This document shows, in pieces, positions 32,511-44,300 of a stretch of DNA of 64,000 bases. Each line of letters begins with the position of its first letter. Positions within the stretch are counted from its first letter, which is position 1. The translations under genes were made by a program, and so were the position numbers. Origin of the DNA: Cenococcum geophilum 1.58 (lineage: Eukaryota; Ascomycota; Dothideomycetes; Gloniales; Gloniaceae); NCBI GenBank assembly GCA_001692895.1, contig KV748221.1:347919-411918 (forward strand), written 5' to 3'. Below the pieces are notes generated by a model that saw only the letters and a program-made list of their open reading frames with translations, was not told where the DNA came from and ran no database searches.

Positions 32511-34103
32511 CTAAAATCTCCAAGTAAACTTATGCGGCATGCAATGCGCATCATCGAAATCACTCGTCCACCAAGAGACATTCTCATGCACATTCCATCC
32601 CATTTCCTCTACATCAAAGGGGTTCTCCTCACTCCCATATAAATACCCGCTTATAACGTCGTTGAAGTAAGTCAGCCGAATCGTANCATGGTGCCAGTAC
32701 CTAATCGTCATACACGGCTTGCGCTCTCTCCACGCACCCTCCTCCGCTTCTACGAGATTGGCTTTCAGTCGTCGCAGCAGTGACTAAGCGGAGCGCATTT
32801 TCACCTCTTCCCCTACCGCTAAGACGATGGAGTCGAGATCGATCTCTCTAAGTACCGGGAGACTTGAAAGAAACATGAAGAGATTCTGCTCAGTAACCAG
32901 CAGGTTCGCGAGCACAAGATAATGCAGCCGGGGCCAGGCTTCCTCGTACGGCGTCGGGAAGATATCTACTAGGTCGATCCAAGGCCATCCATCGCCCCAC
33001 ACGTGATTCCAATCACGCTCATCCAAATCATTCCGCAGGATGCTGATATAAAAATGAAAGTGCTCCAGATTCGTAAGATTTGAAAGCGCTCTCTTCAACA
33101 ACCTCCGATGCCAAAAGCTCGTCTCCGTCCGCCCCTCAATCACCGTCCTAATATTCAGCGCTAAATCCAGCCTCGTCAACTGCAGGGTCTCAAACAAATT
33201 GATTGTATTACTGTAATCGACACTCTCTCCGCAGAACAGCTCTTGGCTAATCCCCGTCGGCTCGCGATTCACATCGATGACGAATTCGCGCACCCCGTGG
33301 CGGGAGGCGGTTGCCAGGAGTTCGGACACGAGAATGCTGTAGCCGCGCCACTCTTGGTGCTGCTCGTCCCATGATGCCTCGAGTTGTTCTACTTCGTCTT
33401 TGGTCCATTCGCGGTAGTGGGAGGACTCGGAGGCGAGAGCACCGAGCCAGGGCCAGGGGATTGGCATGCGAAATCCTGGGGGAAGAGAGCGGAATAAGGG
33501 GGTTTCGTAGCGGGGGAAGAGGGGGTTGTACCACCAGGTCTCGCTTGTTAAGGTAATGCGCTGTAGGTTTGGGAATGAGATGAGACCAAGCCGAAGCGTG
33601 TCTACGTCTTCGCCGCTCGCAATGATGGATTCCTGCTCCGCATACAGTTGGCAGTATATTATAAAGCTCTCTTCTATGCCGATTTCCTTTGCGTCGCCCC
33701 AAAGCTCTTTCCTCCGTTGCATATACAACGGAATCCTGCGAGTGCGATCTTTTCCAACATCGTCTATGTAATCAATGAGCCCCTTCGCTTTTCGATCTCC
33801 TGGATCATCGGCGTCGCGAAGATAGTATTGGTCCTCGAGGCCGTGCTTGCACTCCACATAGTGCTCGAACTGCGCGTCATCCCAAACAATCTCGCGTACT
33901 TGTGGATTGAAATCTGGGTGTGCGACAATGCCTTTGAATGCGGAAATGTTGGTTGGGTTTGGAGAGATGAAGACTCGATCGAATTTGAGCTTTGCCCAGG
34001 TTTTGATCGCTCTGCAGACTAGGCGCAGACTTTTGATATCTCTTTGGGCGAGGTACTCGAAAGCTAAGTTGAGAAGCTCCACTGGAAGGTCTAGCAGCGG
34101 CAT
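32511..34103 (-). pseudogene. F-box protein with one in-frame TAG
   Basis: The frame runs 530 codons from an N-terminal F-box (LPVELLNLAFEYLAQRDIKS then LRLVCRAIKTW) to a C-terminal GYLYGSEENPF segment typical of this fungal F-box group. It is broken only by a TAG at 32784-32786, after VGEEVKMRSA. The sequence after it (SLLRRLKANLVEAEEGAWRE) clearly continues the family pattern, so CAG-to-TAG is likely. Without read-through the product would be 439 residues and lack the conserved tail. One base (32686) is undetermined. It could be a young pseudogene, a polymorphic null or a sequencing error. Confidence 0.75.
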
Positions 34104-34379
34104 TGTTGCTGCGTTCCTAGCTGGGTTTCAAGGTATCATGGGAAATTATGTTCGTTAGGTGCGTATGAAAGTCCTGTTCTAGATTAGGCAGGCATAGAGG
34201 CTTCTTTAAATGCTCGTCGTTGGAGGCCCGTGCGTTTGAGAACCATGGGCGGTCACTCACGTGCGTGAACACGACTCTATTTATCCTTAAGATATTCGAC
34301 GGAAGACGTAGCCAGGAAGCTTATTGCTTAATGTATACTAATGTAGCTTTGCATACATTTCAAGATCTGAAATAGACTC
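34104..34379. other. upstream of F-box gene
   Basis: No gene is seen; this is the 5' flank of the minus-strand F-box gene. Confidence 0.35.
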
Positions 34380-34620
34380 ACTCGACCACGTCAATGCCTA
34401 GGGCTGCGTAGAAGGCACACCATTCCGAAATATTCTCCGAGAAAAAGCTTCGCAGCATTACCGATTCACGCTGTAACCTACGAGTATATTGGCATGGAAT
34501 GATACATACGCTTGAGAAAGGTATGGGACATTCTCAATAAAGTCATCTTCGCTAAGAGTTCGATTGGGAACCAGGGTGTAGTTCTGGGATGATCGGGACG
34601 ATAAGGCTTCATTTCCGAAT
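34380..34620 (-). pseudogene. possible C-terminal fragment of a Zn2Cys6 transcription factor
   Basis: Two minus-strand pieces join through a 43-nt GT-AG intron (GTATGT...ACAG): LVPNRTLSEDDFIENVPYLS and MLRSFFSENISEWCAFYAAL, ending GIDVVE and a stop. The second resembles the LLR-F-E-LSPW segment at which the C-terminal domain of fungal C6 factors begins. No zinc cluster can fit upstream because the DUF6594 gene is there. I hold this loosely. Confidence 0.3.
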
Positions 34621-34682
34621 CCCGATTAGCGACATAAAGCTGAGTTTCTTTATCAAATACGGATAGAACTGAAGTCTATCGA

Positions 34683-35622
34683 TTACCGATTTGAAGAAAG
34701 ACCATCAAAACTGCAGAGTAGCTTCAAAATTCATTAGCATATTCTTTGCTTAGTCTTGCGATTAGGAAAGGTACTTACGCGGCAGTAGCAGCCAGTACTT
34801 CAAATGGCTTCGCTACAGTTGCACTCGCAAGTAGGGAGGTGAATAGTAAGATAAATGCAGTAATTACCCCCAAACGTTTGGTATTATTCGTCATATATTG
34901 GAGAGTCCACATCGGCCCCAACAACAACAAGATACCAGAGAAGATGAGAACTGCAGTAACGAAGGCATCGAACTTTGCATTACTGTAGTATGACGTCGTA
35001 GGTGACTGGACCTGGTCCGTCCGCTGCTTCGCTCGAAACAAGCTACAGGTAAGCAACGGACGGAACTTCTCGAGCAGGAGGCGAAGCGGAGACTTGACCC
35101 GAGCCACGAGTGCTACTACATCACCCGCTTTCCGCACAAACTCTTGTTCTTCTTTTACAATAGCGGTTGGGTGATTCCAGAACCATGCTTCAATATTTTC
35201 GATTTGATATTTCTGCGCCGAACGCCAGGTCCTTATTTGTGAAAAAGATAACATGTACTCATCTGATGTACCTAATTAGTTTGATTCTTATGAGAACGGC
35301 GGCTGGCCTTACTGTATCGCTGAAGCATAGGAATCAGCTCATCCAGGATCTTCTCTCGATCTTTCTGCGGCTCGTAACGCAATGAGCTTGAATCGCCCAT
35401 ATCATCAGGCCCCATCCGAGCGTCTTCATCTATGTTCCGTAGCTCCTCTTCTTTTCTGGCGATACGGTCTTGCATGAGGAGCATAGCTCTGACGTTCAAG
35501 TCGTTGAACCGTCGAAATATGAGGAAGTCTTCCGATGAGGCCATCCATTTCGAAAAGCCTGGATATCCTTCGAATTTCCAAGGTTTCTTGAGCTTTTCTT
35601 CTTCTGATACTATCCCAGTCAT
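34683..35622 (-). CDS. DUF6594 membrane protein
   Basis: Exon 1 is 35313-35622 and exon 2 ends near 34775, joined by a 50-nt intron (35263-35312; GTAAGG, branch AAACTAATT, acceptor ATCAG). The join gives LQRYNEYMLSFSQIRTW, matching the family. The stop at 34775 coincides with a GTAAGT donor. A 68-nt intron to CTGCAG would add FDGLSSNR and end at 34683, in the style of the usual family end, so I extend the gene there. Features are GYPGFSKWMASSEDFLIFRR near the N-terminus, charged helices, then two or three transmembrane helices (FVTAVLIFSGILLLLGP and TAFILLFTSLLASAT). The function is unknown. It is an intact relative of the broken copy at 24840. Confidence 0.8.
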
Positions 35623-35940
35623 GCTGGTCCATCAGTAGAAGAGCGATTTGGCTTCTGCGGCAGTAAAGAAGGGCTGGGGATATTTCGGAATGGTTGATAG
35701 GGAGTCGATAGGCTTCATGCTCCTAATAGGCAGATACATGTTTCGGATAAAGGAGTATGCGTGCGCAACATTACAACATCTCGAGTGGAAATTGGGAGAA
35801 AGTTTAAAAGAGTCGCAAGGCTCTCTCCACAGAGAAAAGCAAAGAAAAGTTATCACATGATGTGCGGGGCAGATCTTCAACTGCTGGGAGAGGCCATTAC
35901 CCCTGTTCCAGAAACATCATTTAAACTTACGAAACTATGA

Positions 35941-36468
35941 GTGATGGCTTCCCCATATCAGCAGAGCTCATCAGGCAACAGCAAGAATGAGCTGGGGCAC
36001 CCCGAGGGGCTGCGAGAAATCCCATTCTCATCGGAGTCCGCGTCCTCCGTGCAGCTCAGTGAGGACAATCTGAGGTCTCAACATGAAACTATTTCCAAAA
36101 GTCCGATAGAAAGATGGCTTCACGAGACCCCACGAGAGGGCCCTTGGCCCCTTTATGACCCCCCTTATACCGATTATACCTCTTGCGCTGGAGGTATCGA
36201 AGAACGAGGACAACGGCCTCCGACAACCTGCCTTCCACCTCGACTAGCGGAACAGCCAATTTCTGGTGGAAATGGCGGAAGTGATATTCCTCGTTGTGCC
36301 AGATGCAACAGAACAGTATGTATCAAAGACATTCGTCGAGGGATGCTGAAAACTGACGTACTCAAGCTTGTCCGAATGCCTGTGCCTAATGACCCTACAT
36401 CATTTCGCTATGTGTGTCCTGTGTCCTGTGTAGCCCTAATATACGGCTCCTATAATGTAGGATCATAG
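35941..36468 (+). CDS. orphan protein with Cys cluster
   Basis: The ORF encodes 175 residues, Ser/Pro-rich at the N-terminus, with a compact IPRCARCNRTVCIKDIRRGM segment near residue 120 that could bind metal (CxxC...C). I do not recognise it. It may continue in an exon past 36468. It starts about 320 bp from the DUF6594 start, divergently. Confidence 0.35.
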   Translation: MMASPYQQSSSGNSKNELGHPEGLREIPFSSESASSVQLSEDNLRSQHETISKSPIERWLHETPREGPWPLYDPPYTDYTSCAGGIEERGQRPPTTCLPPRLAEQPISGGNGGSDIPRCARCNRTVCIKDIRRGMLKTDVLKLVRMPVPNDPTSFRYVCPVSCVALIYGSYNVGS

Positions 36469-39349
36469 CAAAATTTGGGGTTCAAAAGTCTCCTTATCAT
36501 CGCTCTTGTATTACACCTATACCATCGGTCCTTCCTGCGACGTCCCAACCCTAGATTGAGATGGATACAGTTTCGCTTCAAGCGGATTCGCTCATCTGCA
36601 TCGACAAACTACGACCAGGGCATAAAGATTAGCCCCTATTAGAACAAGCTTACTGGCGCATGCTATGTCAGAACTCGTGTGAGGATCAATCTATGAGAAT
36701 CTAGGCTATTTACGTAGGGGGGAGTGACCCCCTACGTAGAACCCCTGAACTAGGCCCCTTTCGCCTTTCGACATGCTATTTGCACGGTATGATGGGTGGA
36801 GAAGCCATTCGTGTTCAGAATGAGCTCGGAACTAAGCCAGAAACATTTGAAATACGATGATAGACAGGTTGTTGATTCGAATGAGTTGGAATCTGGACAC
36901 GAAGCGTTCGGGTTTCACAGGTCGATACGAAATTTGGGTATCGGGGAGAAAAACTTAGTGTGTCCATTAAAAGATCTACAATTGCAGAAGTCTCGTAAGC
37001 AATAGTTAGTGAAATGACAGTTGGGTTGTAGGCTCCGCGAAGAGAAGTCCTAGCTCGCAGTGAGAGTAAAGGAGGGAGGGCTGTGAATCAAGGTAGACTG
37101 GTAGTAAAGCATAAAGGGGTACTGTTAAATCGAAGCACTGCTCTCAGTTGCCGCCCGCTTTTCTGCGAGATGGTTTTTGATGTCCCCGGAGCACAAGCCA
37201 AAATTGCGCACATGAGAAAAATAGTCTGTGTTCTATTGAATATGCTTTGTGATGTGAACATGCATGTACGTGGGGAGCTGAACAAGTGGCTGCGCTCGCA
37301 TTGAAGCTCATAGGTATTCGTATCCTGAAGCAGGACCTGGAAATCATCATGGGGGTCTTTTTGGTTCGGACAAAGAGATTGACCTAAGGAAGTACGAAAG
37401 GGATAAGAATGAGGCGCACTTTGAAGTAATCCGGAACCTGCCAATGCATTCGAAAGAATGAGCGGGAAGAAGTAAATCAGGTGGAGATATGCATGGATTA
37501 TGTAGCTGAAGACAGATAAGGAAACTGTAGTGGACGATATATGGTATTGAGCAGATTGATCAGGAGGATATAAGCGATGGAGGGGGGAGAAGTGAGCCTT
37601 TGAATACTAGGAATTACCCGTTTAGGAATCGACGATGAATTGCACGCCCACAATTGCTTCAGCTGCTGCGGTCATGCCAATGTGGCCCTTCCAAACTCAA
37701 AGACCGCTCAATGCATGCACAAACAGTAGATCAACTGGTTCACGATAAAACCTGAATTAAGCCAGCCTTGACCGAGCAAGCCCTGCAGTCCCCAAAAACA
37801 AAACTCACCCGCCACACAACTGCGAACGTCCCGCCAATTAGGCCAAACCGCTGCACCCCCCCTGAAAAACCCGCGTCCCCGCGGAGACGAACCCGCCTTG
37901 GGAACCCGAACCAACATTTAGAGTTCGCAGCTTCCGATCGTCTGCGCTTGCTTTGGCTCTCTTCTGGCGCGGCGCGCCACTGTGAACCGGCTGCAGGACG
38001 GAGGGAAAATAATTTCTGCAGTGAAGACACGCTGCCAAAACGTGGACGGCTCGCGCACGGGCCTGGCTGCAGGGACAGCGCCGCCACGCCCGTGACGGCG
38101 CCTGCAGGTACGGTGCGGAAGGTTTAATCTATTCTTTGCTTCTTCTGCGGGACAGGGTGGGGAGCAGCAGCAGCAGTAGCAGGCGGCCGCCTAGCTATTG
38201 CGGATAGCCTTTCGGGGGCGGAGAGTGAGGGTGTGCTGTGCAGAGTGCGGAGATGAAAGGGGGTTTGCGGTGATGGTGGAGAGGTTCTGGTAAAAGGTTA
38301 GCGAGATGGATGGTTTGAGAGCTTGCCGTGTTTTGGTTGGCAGAAGATCTGCGCGAGGCTGAGGACCGGTTGTCAGCAACTCAAGTTATGAAAGACCCTG
38401 GTTAGATCGGCAAGGTGAGGACGTCCGAGGCAGTCTTATTTAGGCCTGGAAGCTGTGACGATGTCTTGAAATCCCTCTAGTCTTATTGGAGTGATGGAGG
38501 GCATGGCGTTTGAGAGAGCAAGAAAGCGAGCAGGAATTCCGGGGTGGAAAGAATATCCGAATGCGCCACCTGACTATCAACCACTATGTCCACGTGCGAA
38601 CGGATCCGTCGGAAGGTCATTACGTAGCCTGTCACGATGCGTATGCTAATCACCAAGATAGGAGAACTTTTGAGACCAGAAAAAGGCTCAGGCTTGTGAA
38701 AGCACTAGAAGCCATGGTATTATCTGCTCGCGATCAACTAATGTGTTACCTGGAACCTGGACTGGGCCGGCTAGGTGACCCTCAGTTCCCTCCAATAACG
38801 AGGGGTAAACCTCCGTGAAATGCAAGGTGGAGCCGTCGGGGCAGCCAACTATGTTACATATCTATCCCGCTTAATGAAAAAACGCCAGTCCCATTCCGAA
38901 CCCTTGAAGGGTAGGGTTAACATCGAGATTAATCATCACGATGGCCCATAGATAAAACGCCAAACAGATGCAAATATTGTATGATGCCGGCTGTAAAAGT
39001 CACAGACATGGACACAAGACGAGCTTGGTCGCGATCGTGATGTGCTCAACGTAAAAAAAAGACCCAGCCGAATGCAATGCAAACGCTTAAACGCAGCAGA
39101 TCAAAAGTAAAGCTCGAGGTAGGTGGATGACGCCTTTTTCATTGGCACTAAAAGCCATAAACAGGGCGTGAAATGCACCAATAGTATCATACAGAGAACT
39201 AAGACATCTCAACCAGTAGTATGATTGAGTCCATTGGAATTCCAATGAAGCGACAGAAATTTTTGTTGATTTTCGAAAACGACCCCTCAGGCTTGTGATA
39301 GGTCTTCTCACGTGATCGCTTAGCTGACAACCGCATGACTTCCAGCTAA
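36469..39349. other. long intergenic region, no supported gene
   Basis: About 2.9 kb without a convincing coding gene. 37740-38130 is GC-rich and CpG-rich with several short overlapping ORFs. A CAG/CAGTAG microsatellite lies at about 38165-38182. A perfect hairpin is at 36711-36738. Confidence 0.4.
36711..36738. repeat. perfect 11-bp hairpin
   Basis: TACGTAGGGGG is followed by a 6-nt spacer GAGTGA and then CCCCCTACGTA. It could be a terminator-like RNA hairpin, a protein-binding palindrome or a transposon footprint. Confidence 0.65.
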
Positions 39350-41364
39350 TTATCGGTGAAAATTGGGTTGCGGTAAGACTGGTAGCTGGTTGAACTGATT
39401 CGTCTCCGGCCATGCTTCATGATGCATGTACGGCAAAGGCCCCACTCGTCGCTCGTTAATTGGCCTTCCTAAAGGTTGATATTGCATCTGATCAAATGCA
39501 ATATGTCGTGCTGGATTATGCATCGAGGATGAAGGAGGCGGGACAAGCAAAGTGGTCACACTTCGTACGGGCCGATATGGTGACTGTCTCTGAGAGAGGA
39601 AAAACGAAGGCGACAGTCGGTTTTGGTTCGAAGAAGGAAACGTTGCGCTGACGGGTGAAGAGCTAGCAGAACTTGTTGGGAAAGGGCTAACCTGCCTTGA
39701 ACGATCTCCAGCCGTGGGTGTATTCGTGGTGGTGTGTGCTGGGGCGGATGTTGAGGGCAATGAGTATGGTTGGCTCCACTGTACTGGAGGCGGGTATACC
39801 ATTGACATTGTTCTTGGTAGCTGGGGACCTCCAGCCAACTGAATAGGAACGTGGCTATTCTGTGGAGGGGGAATGGATAGGGTTGGAAGAGGAGGGAGTC
39901 GTGGCATGTTTCCAGATCCCTCAAGCCGCCTGTCATGAGGTGTTTGTAAAGAGGGAATCATAATGCCGTTGCTGCTAGGTGGCTGCGTGAATCCTTGAGC
40001 TTGTCTCTTTGGAGGGGGCTCTAAGGACTGGTCGTAGCTACGCTTTCTAGTGATGGGACCAAGTTCCGGGAGAGGTCCTATCGGTGACACAGCAGTTGAG
40101 TTGGCCTGGGGATGAAGCATGGGGGTATTGGAATACTGTGAACGATTCGGCGAGTAGTGTGTCATAACCGGAGGAGAGGTATGGAGAGAAGTTGGTGGAG
40201 ACGGCAGAAGGGCAGGAGGGATTTGCAGAGAAGGCGTAGGTGGGCCGATCGGGCTTCGTGCTGATTCAGAAGGCATTCGAGATGCTCGGTCGAAGAACGT
40301 TCCAAAATTTCCAAGTGTGACATGCCATTCTTTCCACTCTTTCTGTGAGGTGAACAAGCTATATCTCATGTTGCTGAGAAATTCTACCTCCATGATATGC
40401 ACTTCCAAAACCGAGATGCCCGATACCTCGGCCCACGTCTTATTCGTGTAGGTGTTGTCATCCAGGACTGCGGGCGAGGAAATTAGAATGTGAGTGGGAT
40501 GGGTTTATGGAGGGCTTACATTTGTTTCCTAGCATCAAAGCCACTGTCAAAAGCCTGTACTCGCTGCCTGGCTTCCCTTTTACACTCGGGTTGATCTGCT
40601 TGAGCCTGTAGATGAACATGAGAGCAAGCAGAATGACATTTTGAGCCACCTGAGTTGTCGTCAAAATCGTGGCAACCCATTTTCTAAAGCCAGTGGTTGG
40701 TATAGCGTCTGGAACTAGAGGGCCGGTAGGGAAACGAGGGGAGCCTGGTTCCAGAACTTGCTTGAGCGTGGATGAGTTCTCAAACCAGAAGAGGCACGTA
40801 ATCTGCAGATATATGGTTAGTAATCTCAAAATCAGCAAAAATACTGCCGAGGTGACAAACTTCTGCAGCAAGTTGTGGTAAGCCCTCCTGGGGAGTTAGG
40901 ATCGTTGCTGGAGTTTTTAAGTTAGGAGCAATGATATTATTAGACGTTTTTCTTCGATGGGCCGATTCTTGGCTGGATCCTTGAGCACGCGATGAAGATG
41001 GACTTGGAGCAATTATAGGCCTTGAGCCCACTTGACTAGGAACTTGATAATTCGGGCCATTCATATTTGAATATGAAGTTGCAGTTCCATTGTGCCCTCG
41101 ACTGCTAGGAGCTACCTCTCCTCTCCTGGTCCCATACTGGTATAAAGATACAGACCCGACAGCTGAGCCAGGCATGTCCGTAGGGGGGGTAAGAGGTCTC
41201 CGGGGACCGGAGGCAGCGAATATGGGGTCTGCTCTTGAATTCGGTTTGGGCAGCGGCAGTCTTGTTTGTTCGTGCTTCGAAGTCGGCGGGTGAGGAAAGT
41301 AGTTGAAAGGTCGCTCGGAGGATATAGCGTGAGGCATTGGTTGGGGTAGTTGTAGTTCGAGCAT
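39350..41364 (-). CDS. Clg1/Pcl-type cyclin
   Basis: Three exons encode 634 residues: 40861-41364, 40520-40802 and 39350-40467; introns are 58 nt (GTTTGT...CTGCAG, branch TACTAAC) and 52 nt (GTAAGC...CGCAG). Splicing restores LPQLAAEITCLFWFENS and ALMLGNKFLDDNTYTNK. The cyclin box runs from about residue 165 to 300 and includes ILLALMFIYRLKQINPSVKG, TYTNKTWAEVSGISVLEVHI and MEVEFLSNMRYSLFTSQKEW. Both flanks are long Pro/Ser/Gln-rich tails, as in fungal Clg1-like cyclins. In yeast such cyclins partner the Pho85 kinase. The partner here is inferred. Confidence 0.9.
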
Positions 41365-44300
41365 GTGGGCTGTCTTGGTGGAGGGTTTGGGAGGAAGGTT
41401 GGCGTGGGTGTCAGAGTGTTGATATTGACGGCCTGGCAGAGAGTATTAAAGGCGAGCCGGCGTCTGAGTGGCTGCTGAGGGGAGATTGGTTCCGGTTGAC
41501 TTCACGGCATTGCCAGAATGGGTGAAATGCAAACAGGGCGAAGCAGTCCAGCAGCGTGTTGCGGTGCCCGATATATGAAGCAAGGAGGCCTTCAATGAAT
41601 GAAGGTATGCCAGCAAATATGTCGATTGTCCAAGTGCAACGCTGACACTAGGGAGGAAGGCTGTGGTGATAGAGCAAGTGAGGAAGTCCAAGGCGGGAGG
41701 CAAGCAGGATAAAGAAGTGAAGCCGTCAAAGGTTAGCATAGGCAGTCGCAAGGTTTGAGGCGGTTCGCTTTCCGTATTTGGGGCCGTTGGGTTTTGATAA
41801 AACATTATTCACGACTCCGTGGACTGTGTCTATGAGCTCGGAAGGTTCCAGGCATTGGCACAGCGCCCCAAGAGGCTGATCCAAAATGAGAAGCAGGTTC
41901 TGACATCAACCGCGCCTTGACGCCGGTGGGGTGGTATGCAAGCTACAAGGGCCGAAGAGGAAAGGGACCGCCCACCAACGGGTTAATTATGGGACGAGCA
42001 GGACGAGCAGGACAAGCATAGGCGGGCGTTGCAAGCAGAGACGCCGCATTCCGTGGGATTCGCTACTAAAGCCCTCTGGAGCCCGCCAGGATAGGACATG
42101 GTGGTCATGGTGGTGTTGGCGCAGGACGGACGTCTGAACGCGCACACTCTTTTCGCTTCGCGTCAGGGAATTAATGAAGTGACTGGCACCGCTGCGGTCC
42201 ATCACATCAGCTCTATCAGCTCCAGCATCTGACCCAGAGCTATGCCCGATGCTGCCCTAGCATGCGCCCGCAAAAGATCTCCAGTCCTTGCCAGCAACGT
42301 CTGCCGCGCCTGCTGATTGGCCGCGAGCACGGCCTTTTTGGAGGGCAATGCCGCGCTGGGTTGAGCGGGCTTGCCTGGCTGCGTGCTGCTAGAAACCTTG
42401 GGCGGCCCACACGGCTGTTGAGCGCGCTTTCAAGGTCCCTTACGCAGACGGGCTGCTGCACAAAGGCGGAGCGTGAGGGCAACCTAGGAGCAAGCAGGAC
42501 CAGACACTCTCCACCGCTGCTGCCACCGCTCGCCATCGCTGCCACGAATCCCGCGACGCCGGACCAGCCTGCTTTGGAGTCTCTAGGCTGGATCGAGCAT
42601 CTAAGTTTCTGCTACCGCCGCAGAGACTTGACAGCGCTGCGCAACACAGCACCAGTACTGGCAGGCCGGCCGGCGGAGAGGCAAAGCACAGGAAAGCAAG
42701 CACGGGAGAGAGGCACGAGCATCGTCAATCCATCACTCATCGAATCATCAAATCATCAGATGGTCGGGAAGGATGGTCTGGAATGGAATTTGAGAGTGCA
42801 TCATTCCGCTCATGCCGTGTCTGATTTGCCTGGTTCGACTGCGTAGGGACGCTGCCTTCCCTGCGACTTGCTGAGGAGGACACACCCCCAAAGCCTGCAC
42901 GCAAGCACGCAAGCAAGCACGCTGTGCTTCCAGCTGTTTCGCCCTCGCCCGCAACCTGAAAATCAATACGAACAAGCCGCCGTGGCTCGCTGGCCTAATT
43001 GCTGTCTTACCTTAAGTCATCTATTCCCGAGCCAAAACCCTGTCCAACGCCGCTCACCATGCTGATCGAAAGAATCCTCTTGCAAATTATTTGCATCCTG
43101 TGAGGCCTCCCTCCGCCGGCCACCGGCGAATCAGCGGCGCGCATGGATCGGAGCTAGAACCGGCACGGCGAGAGGCCAGATTTTTACAGTTCCAAGTTGA
43201 GGCAATCTGCACCGCAGGACCGCCTACTTGCACCCCTGCGAAACACGTATCGATACCCGCGCCCTCACTCAATTCCGTGGCCGGCCCCGAGCTTGTCCTG
43301 CCTGAGCTAGCCATCCGCGGGCTTTTTTGTTTCCACTGCTAGTCTACAACCAGGCGCTCCTCATGATTACGGCGGGTGGACGACAATTTGCTCTGACACC
43401 AGGCGGGGGGGGGGCGTAGAATGCAACCGAGCAACCAACTCGCGAAGCCTCTTCCCGCGGTTCGCAAATCACTCCTCCAACAAGCAGGTATTGCTTTTCG
43501 GGTCGCCATTCACCTTGGCGCTTCTCCAGATCGTGTGGGCATTTGTGTGGCATGGCAAGATACTCGTACCGGATCCCCCGGTTCAGGAGAAGAAGCACTA
43601 AAGTGCTATCCATTGATAAAATACGCCTATGATAATGCATTTCTCGAAGCTGGAGGCGCAACACAAGGAGACGCAACGGCCAACGAGCGACCCCTCCAGT
43701 GCCGCCCTTTAGTGGATCATGATTCAAAGCAGTTCTATGCTTCGCTTGATCGGTGATTCGCTGGTTATTGCTCATTGGACGGATTGGTCAGTTCTGCCTG
43801 GACCGCAATGCGACCACCGACGCCAACGGCGGGCGTTGTTTGGCTGGTGGAGGTATGGTGTTGGTGAGTCTGCTCCCAGCCAGAAAAAAAAGTACAGTCC
43901 CGTTGAGGGGCACAACAACAGGGCATGCACAACCACCAAACGGGTGTTTGAAAGAGGCTGGCGTTGGTGTTGGGTGGGCAGATGGCGGGCTGAAGGGGGG
44001 AAGCCTGCTCGGGCGTGATACGATCACCATGGTAGGATTGCGGCAATGATGCATTCGGCAGCTGGCTCATCATGTCCTTGGCGGGCTCGTAAATGGAGTG
44101 AATCCAGAATCCATGATACACCGCGAGTTCCGAGAAACCGATAATAGAGTGGAGATCGTGTGAGTGGCTTCGGTCGGTGAGGGATGGGGCAAGTCATACG
44201 GGTAGCACTATGGCTAGGTTTATTCCCACACGCGCAAAGTTATTTATTCGAGGTGGCCACGCCAGACGACGACGCGCTCATGCGTTGAGGGTAAGACGAG

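Noticed and set aside
42262-42846. A 194-codon plus-strand ORF
   Set aside because: It has no recognisable domain, an odd composition and an equally long antisense frame; chance in GC-rich DNA is likelier.
43421-44121. Overlapping ORFs of 100-143 codons on both strands
   Set aside because: No protein-family phrase is seen and the frames compete with each other.
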